In this document: positions 1 to 9,084 of the stretch, piece after piece
How positions within the stretch are numbered: the first letter of the stretch is position 1
Layout of the letters: the number at the start of each line of letters is the position of its first letter
From: Cyclobacteriaceae bacterium YHN15
Lineage (GTDB): Bacteria > Bacteroidota > Bacteroidia > Cytophagales > Cyclobacteriaceae
Length of the DNA stretch: 64,000 nt
Assembly: GCA_003797895.1 (NCBI GenBank)
Contig: RKQB01000002.1
Location: forward strand, 62,001-126,000
Direction of reading: 5' to 3'
Notes under the pieces: model-generated
The model's database searches: none
What the model saw: only the letters and a program-made list of their open reading frames with translations
What the model was told of the DNA's origin: nothing
Translations under genes and position numbers: made by a program

Positions 1-745
1 ATGGTTTTCGCCATACATTTAAAATCGCCAGGGCCAATACATTTACCCGCGTATCATTGTATTTGTAGACAGTTCCCGGTTCATCTCTTGTTCTTGTCAA
101 CCACTCTGCTGAATTTCCTTGGGGCCTATCGGCCCAATCAGGTTTACCCCAAAGGGTTCCCTCCCAATCAGAGGTCTGTCTTAATAGATGTTCCCAGGTA
201 ATCTTACGGTTATGTTCTGTTCCGAACAAATCGAAAACATCTTCCTCATACAAATGATCTGATTTATTCATCATGGACCGATAGGGGTCATAAGGAATTA
301 TTGGCGCCATATAAGGATAAACCAGGTCTTTTTCACTTTTGATCAGCCCTTGGTCATAAGCAAGGCCAACAGTAGTGGAAAGTATGCTTTTTGCCACACT
401 GAACGTTAAATCCACCCTATATGGATCACCCCATTTACCAACCACAAATCCCTTATAAATGATCAGTCCTGCCGCTTCACCTCTTTCTTTCATGGGGCCA
501 ACAGGAAATCCCAATGGTTCCCTTCCAAATGCACTTTGGTAATGGGCAATTTTAAGGTTTTTGTCTGCATCACTTTCTTCCTGAATGGCAAAATCAATAG
601 CCTGTTTAATGAGTGATGTGTTTATTCCCATTTCCTGGGGCTGTTTTTCCTGCCATTCACCGAAAGGTGGGAAATAATGGTTTTGCGCCGTGAGGAAGCT
701 GAAATTGAAAAGGAAAATTGCAAGGGCCAATACGGAATGTTTCAT
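1..745 (-). CDS. Serine hydrolase, beta-lactamase class C family (partial, 3' end outside window)
   Basis: This gene reads leftwards from an ATG at 745 and runs off the window without a stop, giving about 248 residues. The first 20 residues look like a signal peptide ending before QNHYF, so the product is probably periplasmic or exported. An SVAK tetrad at residues 116-119 fits the SxxK nucleophile motif of class C beta-lactamase-like and esterase-like serine hydrolases. A later YNDTRVN stretch, near the window edge, fits the second (YxN-like) motif. Proteins of this family cleave esters, amides or peptidoglycan-type bonds; the substrate cannot be told here. The KTG/HxG box would lie outside the window. 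The family call is fairly secure, while a resistance role is not implied. Confidence 0.8.
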   Translation of the reverse strand, partial: MKHSVLALAIFLFNFSFLTAQNHYFPPFGEWQEKQPQEMGINTSLIKQAIDFAIQEESDADKNLKIAHYQSAFGREPLGFPVGPMKERGEAAGLIIYKGFVVGKWGDPYRVDLTFSVAKSILSTTVGLAYDQGLIKSEKDLVYPYMAPIIPYDPYRSMMNKSDHLYEEDVFDLFGTEHNRKITWEHLLRQTSDWEGTLWGKPDWADRPQGNSAEWLTRTRDEPGTVYKYNDTRVNVLALAILNVWRKP

Positions 746-912
746 GGTGTTAGGGATATTATTGAGGCCAATGTATGCTTTCTAACTGACCATTGAAAAA
801 AAAATTACAGGATTTACTTCTATTAATCTTTAACTGGTCAGGAATAAAAAGTTAAATTCACCAAGAAAACAATTTTGTGGGCAAAATGGTCTAATCATTA
901 TATCTTTTAGTT

Positions 913-2166
913 ATGAAGAATGATTCAGTAATTTACATCATTGGTGCCGGGATATCAGGCCTGATCGCTGCTTATGAACTTGAAATGGCAGGATACAGTC
1001 CCATTATCCTCGAATCTTCGGATGGTATAGGAGGAAGGGTACGTACGGATGATTTTAAAGGCTTTCTTTTGGACAGGGGTTTTCAGGTACTATTGACGGC
1101 TTATCCTGAAGCGCAAAGGTATTTGGATTATGAGGCACTTAACCTTAAACGATTCAATCCAGGGGCAATAATCTTAAAACCAGGGGATTCTTTTTCCATT
1201 CATGACCCCTTGAGAAACCCATTAAAACTGTTAAATATGGTCTTTTCACCAGTTGGGACCTTTATGGATAAGATCAGGATTTTGAGATTAACCAAATCAC
1301 TTGAAAAAAAGTCGCTGGAGGAGATTTTTGCAGAACCTTCCCAGTCAACTCTACAGTTTTTAAAGGACTATGGCTTTTCGGATAAAATCATTGATAATTT
1401 TTTCAAACCCTTCTTCAAGGGTATTTTCCTTGAAAATGAGCTGAGCACTTCTTCAAGAATGTTCAAGTTTGTCTTTAAAATGTTTGCTATAGGTCATGCA
1501 GCGGTCCCGGAAAAAGGCATGCAGCAAATAGCTGAACATTTGAAAAATAAATTGACCAAAAGTCAATTGATATTGAACAGTCCGGTAAAGAAAATAGAAG
1601 GAACAACCTTATACCTGAGTTCGGGTGGGGAAATCAAAGCGGATAGGGTTATTGTGGCCACCAGACCGGATAAACTTATCCCACAACTTTCAGGTCAATT
1701 CAAACCCTGGAAAAAGGTAATCAATATTTACTATTCCATTTCCCATTCTTTTATAGCCCAACCCATGATTGCCTTGGTTACCGATGAGCATTTTTTGATC
1801 AATAATCTGGTGTTTATGACTGATGTTAGCAAAACCTATGCTCAAAATGAAAGAGCTCTGTTATCAGTTACAATCACTAAACCGGTGGACAAAGATGATA
1901 AACTGGAAAAACTGGTAGCCATAGAACTTGAAGCACTGACAAGAATAAAAGCTGAATATTTCGAACATATTAAAACCTATATCATTGAGGAAGCTTTACC
2001 ACAGGTAGAGGATTTGGTGAGCACCCTGTCTTCTACCAACACAAAAGTGGTCGACGGTGTGTTTCTTGCCGGGGATTTCTTATTGAACGGTTCCATCAAT
2101 GCAGCAATGACAGCTGGCAGAAAAGCTGCTGAGGCTGTTATTTTAAGTTTACAACCCACATATTAA
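913..2166 (+). CDS. FAD-dependent oxidoreductase, amine oxidase/phytoene desaturase-like
   Basis: The 417-residue product opens with a dinucleotide-binding fold: GAGISG at about residues 11-16 followed by an acidic residue ending the second strand (ILES), then GGRVRT, the usual flavin-binding signature of the amine-oxidase/protoporphyrinogen oxidase/phytoene desaturase superfamily. The C-terminus carries the matching FAD motif (FLAGDFLLNGSINAAMTAGR, about residues 387-406). It is probably cytoplasmic or loosely membrane-attached; the substrate is unknown. The stop codon abuts the TTG start of the next gene, so the two are very likely co-translated. Candidates include carotenoid-type or porphyrin-type substrates, but nothing in the sequence decides this. 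Confidence 0.85.
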   Translation: MKNDSVIYIIGAGISGLIAAYELEMAGYSPIILESSDGIGGRVRTDDFKGFLLDRGFQVLLTAYPEAQRYLDYEALNLKRFNPGAIILKPGDSFSIHDPLRNPLKLLNMVFSPVGTFMDKIRILRLTKSLEKKSLEEIFAEPSQSTLQFLKDYGFSDKIIDNFFKPFFKGIFLENELSTSSRMFKFVFKMFAIGHAAVPEKGMQQIAEHLKNKLTKSQLILNSPVKKIEGTTLYLSSGGEIKADRVIVATRPDKLIPQLSGQFKPWKKVINIYYSISHSFIAQPMIALVTDEHFLINNLVFMTDVSKTYAQNERALLSVTITKPVDKDDKLEKLVAIELEALTRIKAEYFEHIKTYIIEEALPQVEDLVSTLSSTNTKVVDGVFLAGDFLLNGSINAAMTAGRKAAEAVILSLQPTY

Positions 2167-3555
2167 TTGAAAAGAACAGTAGCCATAGCAGGAGCAGGAG
2201 GGTATATCGGAAGATGGTTTATCCATCACTTCAAAGATAAATACCGCATAATTGCCTTGAGCAGAAGAGAGGCCTTACAAAACCCGGAACCGGAGGTAGA
2301 ATGGAGAAAGGTGGAGTTGTTTTCCATCACCTCAACAATTGAGGCATTGCATGATGTAGATTACGCCATATATCTGATCCATTCCATGAGTGCTTCCACC
2401 CGATTGAACCAGGGCTCTTTTGAGGATACTGACCTGCTTTTAGCAGACAATTTTGCCAGAGCAGCAGCGGCTAATGGATTAAAGCAAATCTTATATTTAG
2501 GGGGTATTTTGCCAAAGGAGGTCAATGAGGATGTTATTTCCATACATCTTAGAAGCCGTTTGGAAGTAGAAAAAACATTGGCTTCAAAGGGCACGCCTGT
2601 TACAGCCTTGAGGGCAGGTATCATTGTGGGACCTGGTGGTTCTTCTTTTGAAATGATTTATAATCTTGTGAGAAAATTACCGGCCTTGATGTGTCCAAAA
2701 TGGACTTTATCCCAAACCCAGGCCATTTCTTTACGTGATGCCCTGACTATTATGGATTTTTGTATAGGCAATGAGGAAGTTTATCACAAAGCTATTGAGA
2801 TCGGGTCCCCTGAAATCCTTTCTTACAAGGAAATGCTGGAGAAGACTGCCAAGGTTATGGGAAAGAAAAGATGGATATTTTCTGTGCCTGTATTTTCTGT
2901 TGGCTTATCAAAACTTTGGGTAAGTTATTTTGGAGAAACACCTTCCAAGTTGGTTTCCCCTCTAGTGGAGAGTCTTAAACATACCCTAACAATTTCCGAA
3001 GGACTTGCATTTAAACAAAAGGAAATCCAATACCTTACCTACGAAGAAAGTGTAAAAGTGGCTTTGAATCCCAAAAATCAAATGCCCAAATTACCCAAGT
3101 TCCGAAATGAAAGGGATGTCAGAAATACAGTCAGAAGCATCCAAAGACTTCCGAATACCAGACATCAAAGTGCTTTATGGGTAGCCAATCGCTATAAAGT
3201 CTGGTTACCTACTTTTTTTAGATTTCTTATCAATGTCAAAGAAAATAATAGGGGAGACCTGGGATTTTACTTATTAGGCAGTTCAAAGCCTATGTTGCAA
3301 CTCACTTTGATACCCGATAGAAGTGATATCAAAAGGCAATTGTTTTATATTACAGGAGGCTGGCTTGTCAAGCGTTTTGATTATGGATGGTTGGAATTCA
3401 GAGAGGTATTGGGAGGAAAATATATGATTTCTGCCATTCATGAATTTGTTCCGAGACTTCCCTGGATTGTTTACATAAATACACAGGCCAAAATCCATTT
3501 ATGGGTAATGAATAAATTTAAAAAGTATTTGGAGAAATTTAGATTTGAGGCCTAA
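2167..3555 (+). CDS. NAD(P)-binding protein with C-terminal DUF2867-like domain
   Basis: The 462-residue product starts at a TTG directly after the TAA of the upstream gene; no earlier start is available and the TTG places the Rossmann motif AGAGGYIG at residues 8-15, as expected for an atypical short-chain dehydrogenase/NmrA-like protein. Residues 1 to about 300 form the nucleotide-binding part, with IYLIHSMS and LRAGIIVGPGG as recognisable core stretches. Residues from about 320 to the end resemble the DUF2867 domain (RYKVWLPTFFRFLI, then YDYGWLEFREV-type text). Function is unknown; the zero-base junction with the FAD oxidoreductase argues that the two act on one pathway, perhaps a membrane lipid or isoprenoid. 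Confidence 0.75.
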   Translation: MKRTVAIAGAGGYIGRWFIHHFKDKYRIIALSRREALQNPEPEVEWRKVELFSITSTIEALHDVDYAIYLIHSMSASTRLNQGSFEDTDLLLADNFARAAAANGLKQILYLGGILPKEVNEDVISIHLRSRLEVEKTLASKGTPVTALRAGIIVGPGGSSFEMIYNLVRKLPALMCPKWTLSQTQAISLRDALTIMDFCIGNEEVYHKAIEIGSPEILSYKEMLEKTAKVMGKKRWIFSVPVFSVGLSKLWVSYFGETPSKLVSPLVESLKHTLTISEGLAFKQKEIQYLTYEESVKVALNPKNQMPKLPKFRNERDVRNTVRSIQRLPNTRHQSALWVANRYKVWLPTFFRFLINVKENNRGDLGFYLLGSSKPMLQLTLIPDRSDIKRQLFYITGGWLVKRFDYGWLEFREVLGGKYMISAIHEFVPRLPWIVYINTQAKIHLWVMNKFKKYLEKFRFEA

Positions 3556-3653
3556 GTATAAAAATGCTTTATCAATAAATTTTACTATTAAGTTTAATTT
3601 ATGGTGAATACCCAATAACTTCGTAAAGTAAGATCAAATAACTTTCATAATTT

Positions 3654-4607
3654 ATGAAAACGATTAAATTCAGAAATGGAGATGAAATGCCGATCATTGG
3701 CTTGGGAACTTGGAAATCTAAACCAGGTGAAGTATACCAGGCTGTTTTATGGGCTTTGGAAGCAGGATACAGACATATTGATTGTGCTGCTATATATAAC
3801 AATGAAAAGGAAGTCGGTAATGCCCTTGAAAAGGCATTTAAGGATAGATTGATAAAAAGGGAAGAATTGTTTATTACCTCAAAACTTTGGAATAGTAACC
3901 ATAGATTGGATGATGTGCAAGCCGCCTTAAAAAGGACTTTGAAAGATCTAAAATTGAGCTATTTGGACTTATATCTGATCCATTGGCCTGTGAGTTTTAA
4001 ACAGGGGGTTGGATTTGCTGAACATAGAGAGGAATTCTATACCTATAGTGATGTACCTTTGATTCAAACTTGGGAAGGAATGGAACAGAGTAAAGACCAA
4101 GGCTTTACCAGACATATTGGGGTTTCAAATTTTAATAGCGAAAAACTGGGTGAATTGATCAGTTCGGGCAGAATTGTGCCTGAAATGAATCAAATAGAAT
4201 TACATCCATTTCTTCCTCAGGAAAAACTTGTCAATTTTTGCAGGTCAAATGAGATACTGCTTACAGCTTACTCTCCTTTGGGTTCCGGTGACAGAGCGGA
4301 TTCAATCAAAAAACCCAATGAACCAAGCTTGCTGGAAAACCCAACCGTGATTGAAATAGCATCAGCACATAATGCCAGTTCGGCGCAGATATTGATTGCC
4401 TATTCCATCCATAGGGGTATTGCAGTAATTCCTAAATCTGTCAATAAGGAAAGAATTGGCCAAAACCTCGAAGCTTCCAAAATCCATCTTAGCGAAGCTG
4501 ATATGGAAAAATTGTCTAATATCGGTACTTCTTACCGCTATGTTGATGGGAGTTTTTTTACAGGTCCTATGAGCCCATATACATTGGATGACTTATGGGA
4601 GAAGTAA
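3654..4607 (+). CDS. Aldo/keto reductase
   Basis: This 317-residue cytoplasmic NADPH-dependent oxidoreductase has the complete catalytic tetrad of the aldo/keto reductase family: Asp43 and Tyr48 in HIDCAAIY, Lys77 in TSKLW and His110 in LIHWP. The C-terminal IPKSVNKERIGQN stretch matches the cofactor-binding loop. It would reduce aldehydes or ketones to alcohols; the physiological substrate is open. It lies 98 bp after the preceding pair and 6 bp before the BrkB-type gene, so it probably shares a transcript with the latter. Length is normal for the family. Confidence 0.92.
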   Translation: MKTIKFRNGDEMPIIGLGTWKSKPGEVYQAVLWALEAGYRHIDCAAIYNNEKEVGNALEKAFKDRLIKREELFITSKLWNSNHRLDDVQAALKRTLKDLKLSYLDLYLIHWPVSFKQGVGFAEHREEFYTYSDVPLIQTWEGMEQSKDQGFTRHIGVSNFNSEKLGELISSGRIVPEMNQIELHPFLPQEKLVNFCRSNEILLTAYSPLGSGDRADSIKKPNEPSLLENPTVIEIASAHNASSAQILIAYSIHRGIAVIPKSVNKERIGQNLEASKIHLSEADMEKLSNIGTSYRYVDGSFFTGPMSPYTLDDLWEK

Positions 4608-4613
4608 TAAAAA

Positions 4614-5522
4614 ATGATCAAAAGACTTAAAAAATTAAATTTATTTAAAATACTGAGAGACAGTATCCTTGATTTCAAGGATGGTGAATCCATGAACCTT
4701 GCAGCCGCAACTTCTTTTTATACGATATTCAGCCTTCCGGCCTTATTGATTATCCTTCTTAATATTGGGTCTACTTTCTTAAGCAAGTCAGAAATGAAGG
4801 AAGAGTTATTAATTCAGGTAGAGGCATTGGCAGGAGAAGACAGCAGGGCTACGCTGGAGGAAGTAATAGGTAATTTTGTGCTTAATCCCGAAGGTGTAAT
4901 ACCAAACTTTGTGGCTATTCTGATTTTAACCTTCAGTGCTACTACCGTATTTATCAGCCTCCAAAATGCCATTAACCATATTTGGCATATCAAGCCTAAA
5001 CCGGAAAGGGGAATCCTTAAATTTATCATCAACAGACTCTTAAGTTTTTCTCTGGTTGCTTCCATTGGTTTCGTTTTGATTGTTTCGCTAATGCTGGAAG
5101 CTGCCTTGGTGATTGTAAGTCAATATTTTACTGATTTTATCGGCAACATCAATTTGCATGTTGCCAGTCTGGTTAACTTTGCTGTTACTCAAATGGTTTT
5201 AGTGGTTATTTTTGCCTTGATGTTTAAAATTCTTCCTGACGCAAATGTAAAATGGAGAGATACATGGTTGGGTGCTATCGTAACTATGATACTTTTTGGT
5301 CTTGGGAAATATTTGATCGGTCTTTATCTTGGGAACAGTGATCTAGGTTCCTCCTATGGGGCAGCAGGATCACTGGCCATACTTTTGGTATGGGTATACT
5401 ATTCTGTTGTCATTTTCCTCTTTGGTGGGCAGGTGACCTATTATATTGCCGAACATATAGGGGGTAACATCATTCCAAAACCCCAGGCAGTCAAATTTGA
5501 AATCAGAGAAGTGGATCAGTGA
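4614..5522 (+). CDS. YihY/BrkB-family inner membrane protein
   Basis: The 302-residue product has about six hydrophobic segments and the features of the YihY/virulence factor BrkB family: an N-terminal AAATSFYTIFSLPALL stretch (about residues 29-44), NAINHIWHI, and a late GSYGAAGSLAILLVWVYYS stretch. The family sits in the inner membrane; its molecular role is not settled (an old assignment as ribonuclease BN is wrong). It follows the aldo/keto reductase by 6 bp and is convergent with a small minus-strand gene. Confidence 0.88.
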   Translation: MIKRLKKLNLFKILRDSILDFKDGESMNLAAATSFYTIFSLPALLIILLNIGSTFLSKSEMKEELLIQVEALAGEDSRATLEEVIGNFVLNPEGVIPNFVAILILTFSATTVFISLQNAINHIWHIKPKPERGILKFIINRLLSFSLVASIGFVLIVSLMLEAALVIVSQYFTDFIGNINLHVASLVNFAVTQMVLVVIFALMFKILPDANVKWRDTWLGAIVTMILFGLGKYLIGLYLGNSDLGSSYGAAGSLAILLVWVYYSVVIFLFGGQVTYYIAEHIGGNIIPKPQAVKFEIREVDQ

Positions 5523-5564
5523 TTTTGTAAAAGTAAAACTTTATGATTTCCGAAAGGGAAAGAT

Positions 5565-5855
5565 TTAAATCTTCAAGATTCTTTCGACCAACATTTTCCA
5601 CTCCTCTTCCAGGCTGATTTCCGGTTGTATTTCAGAGGCCCTTCTGTACCAATAATCTGCATTCCATTCATCACCCTCTTTCCTGTGCAGGTAGGCGTGT
5701 ACTCTGGCCGAAAGCTGATCGGATGGTCCATCTGCTATGTCATGAGCCTTTTTCCAATCACCCTTTCCATCATACCATAGGGATTCCAACTGTCGGGGTA
5801 TACCTTTTGGGGGCAATTCTTTACCTAGAGAAGAAACAAATTCCTTATAATCCAT
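5565..5855 (-). CDS. Small conserved-looking protein of unknown function
   Basis: This 96-residue protein begins at ATG 5855. It is soluble, rich in Trp, Tyr and charged residues, and has an ordered look (LESLWYDGKGDWKKAH, then YLHRKEGDEWNADYWYRRA), reminiscent of a helical, TPR-like pair of hairpins. I do not recognise a named family. It ends 42 bp from the convergent BrkB-type gene and starts 29 bp downstream of the end of tamL, so it may be read from the tamL transcript. Coding status is supported by the even amino acid composition and by the absence of any better reading frame here. Confidence 0.65.
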   Translation of the reverse strand: MDYKEFVSSLGKELPPKGIPRQLESLWYDGKGDWKKAHDIADGPSDQLSARVHAYLHRKEGDEWNADYWYRRASEIQPEISLEEEWKMLVERILKI

Positions 5856-5884
5856 AATGATTTATTTTAATAGGTTAGTATTTA

Positions 5885-8299
5885 TCAGAAAGGATAACCT
5901 ATACCAATATTGAAGACTGTTTGACCTCTTTCTCCCAGGAAACTCTGGAAAAATCTATCTAAAATAAATCGTTCCCCTAATGGCCTGGCAGGATCTACCG
6001 CTTTAACACCCATATCCAAACGAAGCACTAAGAAATCGAAATCCATTCTTAATCCTAAACCTGTACCTATGGCAATTTCTTTCCAAAAACGGTTAAATTC
6101 AAAGTTGGCTCCAGGTCTTGCCAAATCCTCTTTAAAGGTCCAGCTGTTTCCCAAATCTATGAAAAAGGCGCCATCGAAGTAACCATATATTTTTGACCTT
6201 AGTTCAAACATGCCTTCAAGCAAAATGTCAGCGGGTTGTTCAAATCTGTAATCGAAAGTGCCGTCTTCAAATTTATCCGGTGTATTGGAACCGGGTCCCA
6301 GTCGTCTCGGTTGCCATGCCCTGATCCCAGTGCTACCTCCTGCAAAAAAATATTTTTCATAAGGTAATACCCCATCACTGATTCCATAAGGTCTCGCCAA
6401 ACCCAAATTCAAACGGTATGCAAAGGTTTGGTTTCTTGAAAGCGGGATATATCTTCTGAAATCAGACTGAAATTTAAGGAACTGGAAGTAAGCAAGACTT
6501 CTATCCGCAATGAATTCCTCATTAAAAAAATTAAGAGTAGTTCCCCCACTTTCCATGAAAATGCGCCATAATGAGGCTTTGTTTTTCTGAATAGCCCCAT
6601 ATTGGTTGAAATTAATGATAACCTGGCCAGAAATGCTGCTTACATAGGAAGGAAGAAATGAATTGATCAGGTTGTTGCCCTGGTTTTGAAGGCCTTCAAG
6701 TAATTCCCTGAAATCATTACTTAAGTTTGACCTGATAAAGTTGGCATCCAATACATTTATGGCGTATTGCTGCCTTAAGTTTCTAGTATTCCAATTGTAA
6801 GCTATGATACCATTTATACTTTCTCTAGTGTATTCAGGCCGGTTTACATAATTGTAACCTATCAATGTTCTGGTATTGGGATTGTAGCGACCAAATTTTT
6901 GGAGTGAATTTTTACCAGTTGGAAACAGGAATTGAGGGAAAATGACAGAAGCGGAGGTATTTAACTCCCTGCTTCGAAATACACCCCCTTCACCGGTTGC
7001 TGATACCACACCTTCAAGTCCGGCTCTAAAGAAAAACTCAAATACTTCGGCTCCTCTGAACAAGTTTCTGTTTCTCAAAGAATGGCTGAAAAAAGGTCCA
7101 GGCAATTGCTCTGTAATACTGGCCCCAACTTGATTGGTAATCTGGTATTTTTGATTGGGTTGCGTATATATTTTTGGCCTCAATACATCTCCAATAGTAT
7201 CAAAAGCTATGTTGACAAATCTAAAGAGATCCAGATTTGCCAACTGCCTTTGGGTCTCTATCACATCCCTTCGACTATATAATTCCCCCTTATTCAAAAA
7301 TATTCTTGAGGCTATGATTTTTTCGGAATACCTGTCCTGATAAAATGAAAAGTCAATGTCCCTGTATACGCTCTTCTTATCTTCATCGAAAATTTCATTG
7401 GAAGGGGGATCTATGGAAAAATAAATAGAATCCAAGGTATACACCTGATGAAAATCCGCGTAAATGGGTTTTCTGATCAATTGCTCTATTTTTACATTTT
7501 TTTCAACCGTATCCTTGTAGACATTATATTCTATATAGGACCTTGAAAAGGTATAGTATCCATTATCTTTCAAAATATCCTCTACCCTTTGTCTTTCCCT
7601 GCTGATGGCGCTTTGGTTGTAATTTTCATTTACTTTTATATTAGACCTCCGTTCATTTTTTAATAAAAGTTCATAGATGTTTTTATCATCTGACCTCGTG
7701 TAAAAGGAATCCACCAGATAGGGACTGTTTTCCACCACCGTATAGGTAACCCAAGCTCTTTTTCTCTTTTTTTCAACTTCAAAGGTGGTATGTGCATCAA
7801 AGTAGCCATTATTAAAAAGATAAAATGTTATCTGCTTGCTGCTTTCTATAGTGCTCAAGCTGTCAAAAATAACCCTTGGGTTGCCCGTTCGCATGAAAAA
7901 ATTTCCAAACTCCAGTTTCTTTTCAAGAGAAGCAAGATTATCATTGAGTTTGGCCAATCTTTTTTTTTCCTTTTTATTCAATGCTTTTTGCTCTTCTTTT
8001 TGGACCAACTTAGCCCTTTCTGACAGGTATTCCTCCTTTTTTTGAACATGTTTAAGGCTATCAAAGGTCCATTCCCCAAATCTATATAAGGATATACCAA
8101 TTGAGGTATTCAATAAGGGAATTCTAGTGTTGGGTGTTTGCTTGACTACATCAAGTAGTTCAGATTTGCCGGTTTTATTATTTCCTTTGATATCAACATT
8201 GTAAAGCAAAAATTCACTTTCTTTTAGCCCTTTTGTCAAAGAACAGGAAGAAATTAAAATAAGCAGAAAAAGAAAGTTTATATATTTGGACTTATTCAC
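5885..8299 (-). CDS. tamL: TamL-type BamA/TamA-superfamily outer membrane lipoprotein
   Basis: The 804-residue product starts at a GTG and has a lipoprotein signal with the lipid-attachment cysteine at residue 19 (ILISSC). Residues of about 25-370 would hold POTRA-type repeats and a Bacteroidota-specific charged insert (residues 85-130, rich in Lys and Glu). From about 390 the text is alternating beta-barrel strand, with the Omp85 hallmark region FAGGSTGIRAWQPRRLGPG near residues 650-670, and the chain ends in Phe as outer-membrane barrels do. Bacteroidota use this lipidated TamA relative in outer-membrane protein or lipid handling, usually with TamB, which is not in this window. The start lies only 18 bp from the divergent RNA methyltransferase. 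Confidence 0.87.
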   Translation of the reverse strand: MNKSKYINFLFLLILISSCSLTKGLKESEFLLYNVDIKGNNKTGKSELLDVVKQTPNTRIPLLNTSIGISLYRFGEWTFDSLKHVQKKEEYLSERAKLVQKEEQKALNKKEKKRLAKLNDNLASLEKKLEFGNFFMRTGNPRVIFDSLSTIESSKQITFYLFNNGYFDAHTTFEVEKKRKRAWVTYTVVENSPYLVDSFYTRSDDKNIYELLLKNERRSNIKVNENYNQSAISRERQRVEDILKDNGYYTFSRSYIEYNVYKDTVEKNVKIEQLIRKPIYADFHQVYTLDSIYFSIDPPSNEIFDEDKKSVYRDIDFSFYQDRYSEKIIASRIFLNKGELYSRRDVIETQRQLANLDLFRFVNIAFDTIGDVLRPKIYTQPNQKYQITNQVGASITEQLPGPFFSHSLRNRNLFRGAEVFEFFFRAGLEGVVSATGEGGVFRSRELNTSASVIFPQFLFPTGKNSLQKFGRYNPNTRTLIGYNYVNRPEYTRESINGIIAYNWNTRNLRQQYAINVLDANFIRSNLSNDFRELLEGLQNQGNNLINSFLPSYVSSISGQVIINFNQYGAIQKNKASLWRIFMESGGTTLNFFNEEFIADRSLAYFQFLKFQSDFRRYIPLSRNQTFAYRLNLGLARPYGISDGVLPYEKYFFAGGSTGIRAWQPRRLGPGSNTPDKFEDGTFDYRFEQPADILLEGMFELRSKIYGYFDGAFFIDLGNSWTFKEDLARPGANFEFNRFWKEIAIGTGLGLRMDFDFLVLRLDMGVKAVDPARPLGERFILDRFFQSFLGERGQTVFNIGIGYPF

Positions 8300-8317
8300 T
8301 ACTACGCAATTATCCGA

Positions 8318-9082
8318 ATGTTAAGCAAAAATACGCTTAAGTTTATTAAATCCTTGCAACAGAAAAAATTCCGAAAACAAGAACAGTCTTTTTTTGTCGA
8401 AGGAGGTAAAAATGTAACGGAATTCTTGACCTCAGATTACGAAGTTACACAACTTTTATTTACTCCAAAGTTTGCAAAGGAGAATTCAAGCTTGGTTTTA
8501 AATTTCTCAGGAGAGAAATATGAGGTCAATCAAATGACCCTGGAATCAGTGGGTACGTTCCAGTCCAATGACAGTGCACTGGCCGTAGGAAAAATTAAAG
8601 CCAATGTAGATATTGAACCAAAGTCAAATGAGTGGTTGATTGCATTGGATGATGTAAGAGACCCAGGAAACCTGGGTACTATAATAAGAATTGCAGATTG
8701 GTATGGGATAAAAAAATTATTGATTTCCAATGAGTCTGCGGACTTTTATAATCCAAAAGTCCTTCACGCCAGTATGGGAAGTTTTACCAGATTAGGTTTT
8801 TATTATACTGATTTGGCGGATTATTTGTCTAGACTTGAAATACCCATTTTTGGTGCTTTTTTAGATGGAGAGATTATCTATGATACGGATTTTGGAGAAG
8901 GAGGGATTATTGTTATGGGAAATGAATCCAATGGGATTTCAAAGGAGGTTGAACAACTTATCAATCATAAAGTAACAATTCCCCGCTTTGGTCATGCCGA
9001 GTCATTGAATGTGGCAATAGCAACTTCTATCTTTTGTGATAATGTAAGAAGAGGATCTTATTTAAACTATAAAAAAGTTTAA
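8318..9082 (+). CDS. TrmH/SpoU-family RNA 2'-O-ribose methyltransferase
   Basis: The 254-residue product has the three motifs of the SPOUT-class TrmH family: RDPGNLGTIIRIADWYG (about residues 112-128), IIVMGNESNGIS (about 204-215) and IPRFGHAESLNVAIATSI (about 227-244), which build the knotted S-adenosylmethionine site. The N-terminal 90 residues resemble the SpoU substrate-binding domain, including FFVEGGKNV. It would methylate a ribose 2'-OH in rRNA or tRNA; the site cannot be told. It is divergent from tamL with an 18-bp gap and is followed 2 bp later by the transporter gene, so those two probably form an operon. Confidence 0.9.
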   Translation: MLSKNTLKFIKSLQQKKFRKQEQSFFVEGGKNVTEFLTSDYEVTQLLFTPKFAKENSSLVLNFSGEKYEVNQMTLESVGTFQSNDSALAVGKIKANVDIEPKSNEWLIALDDVRDPGNLGTIIRIADWYGIKKLLISNESADFYNPKVLHASMGSFTRLGFYYTDLADYLSRLEIPIFGAFLDGEIIYDTDFGEGGIIVMGNESNGISKEVEQLINHKVTIPRFGHAESLNVAIATSIFCDNVRRGSYLNYKKV

Positions 9083-9084
9083 GC

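Noticed and set aside
1..201. A 66-residue plus-strand frame at the window start
   Set aside because: It is antisense to the serine hydrolase gene, whose signal peptide and SxxK motif are clear.
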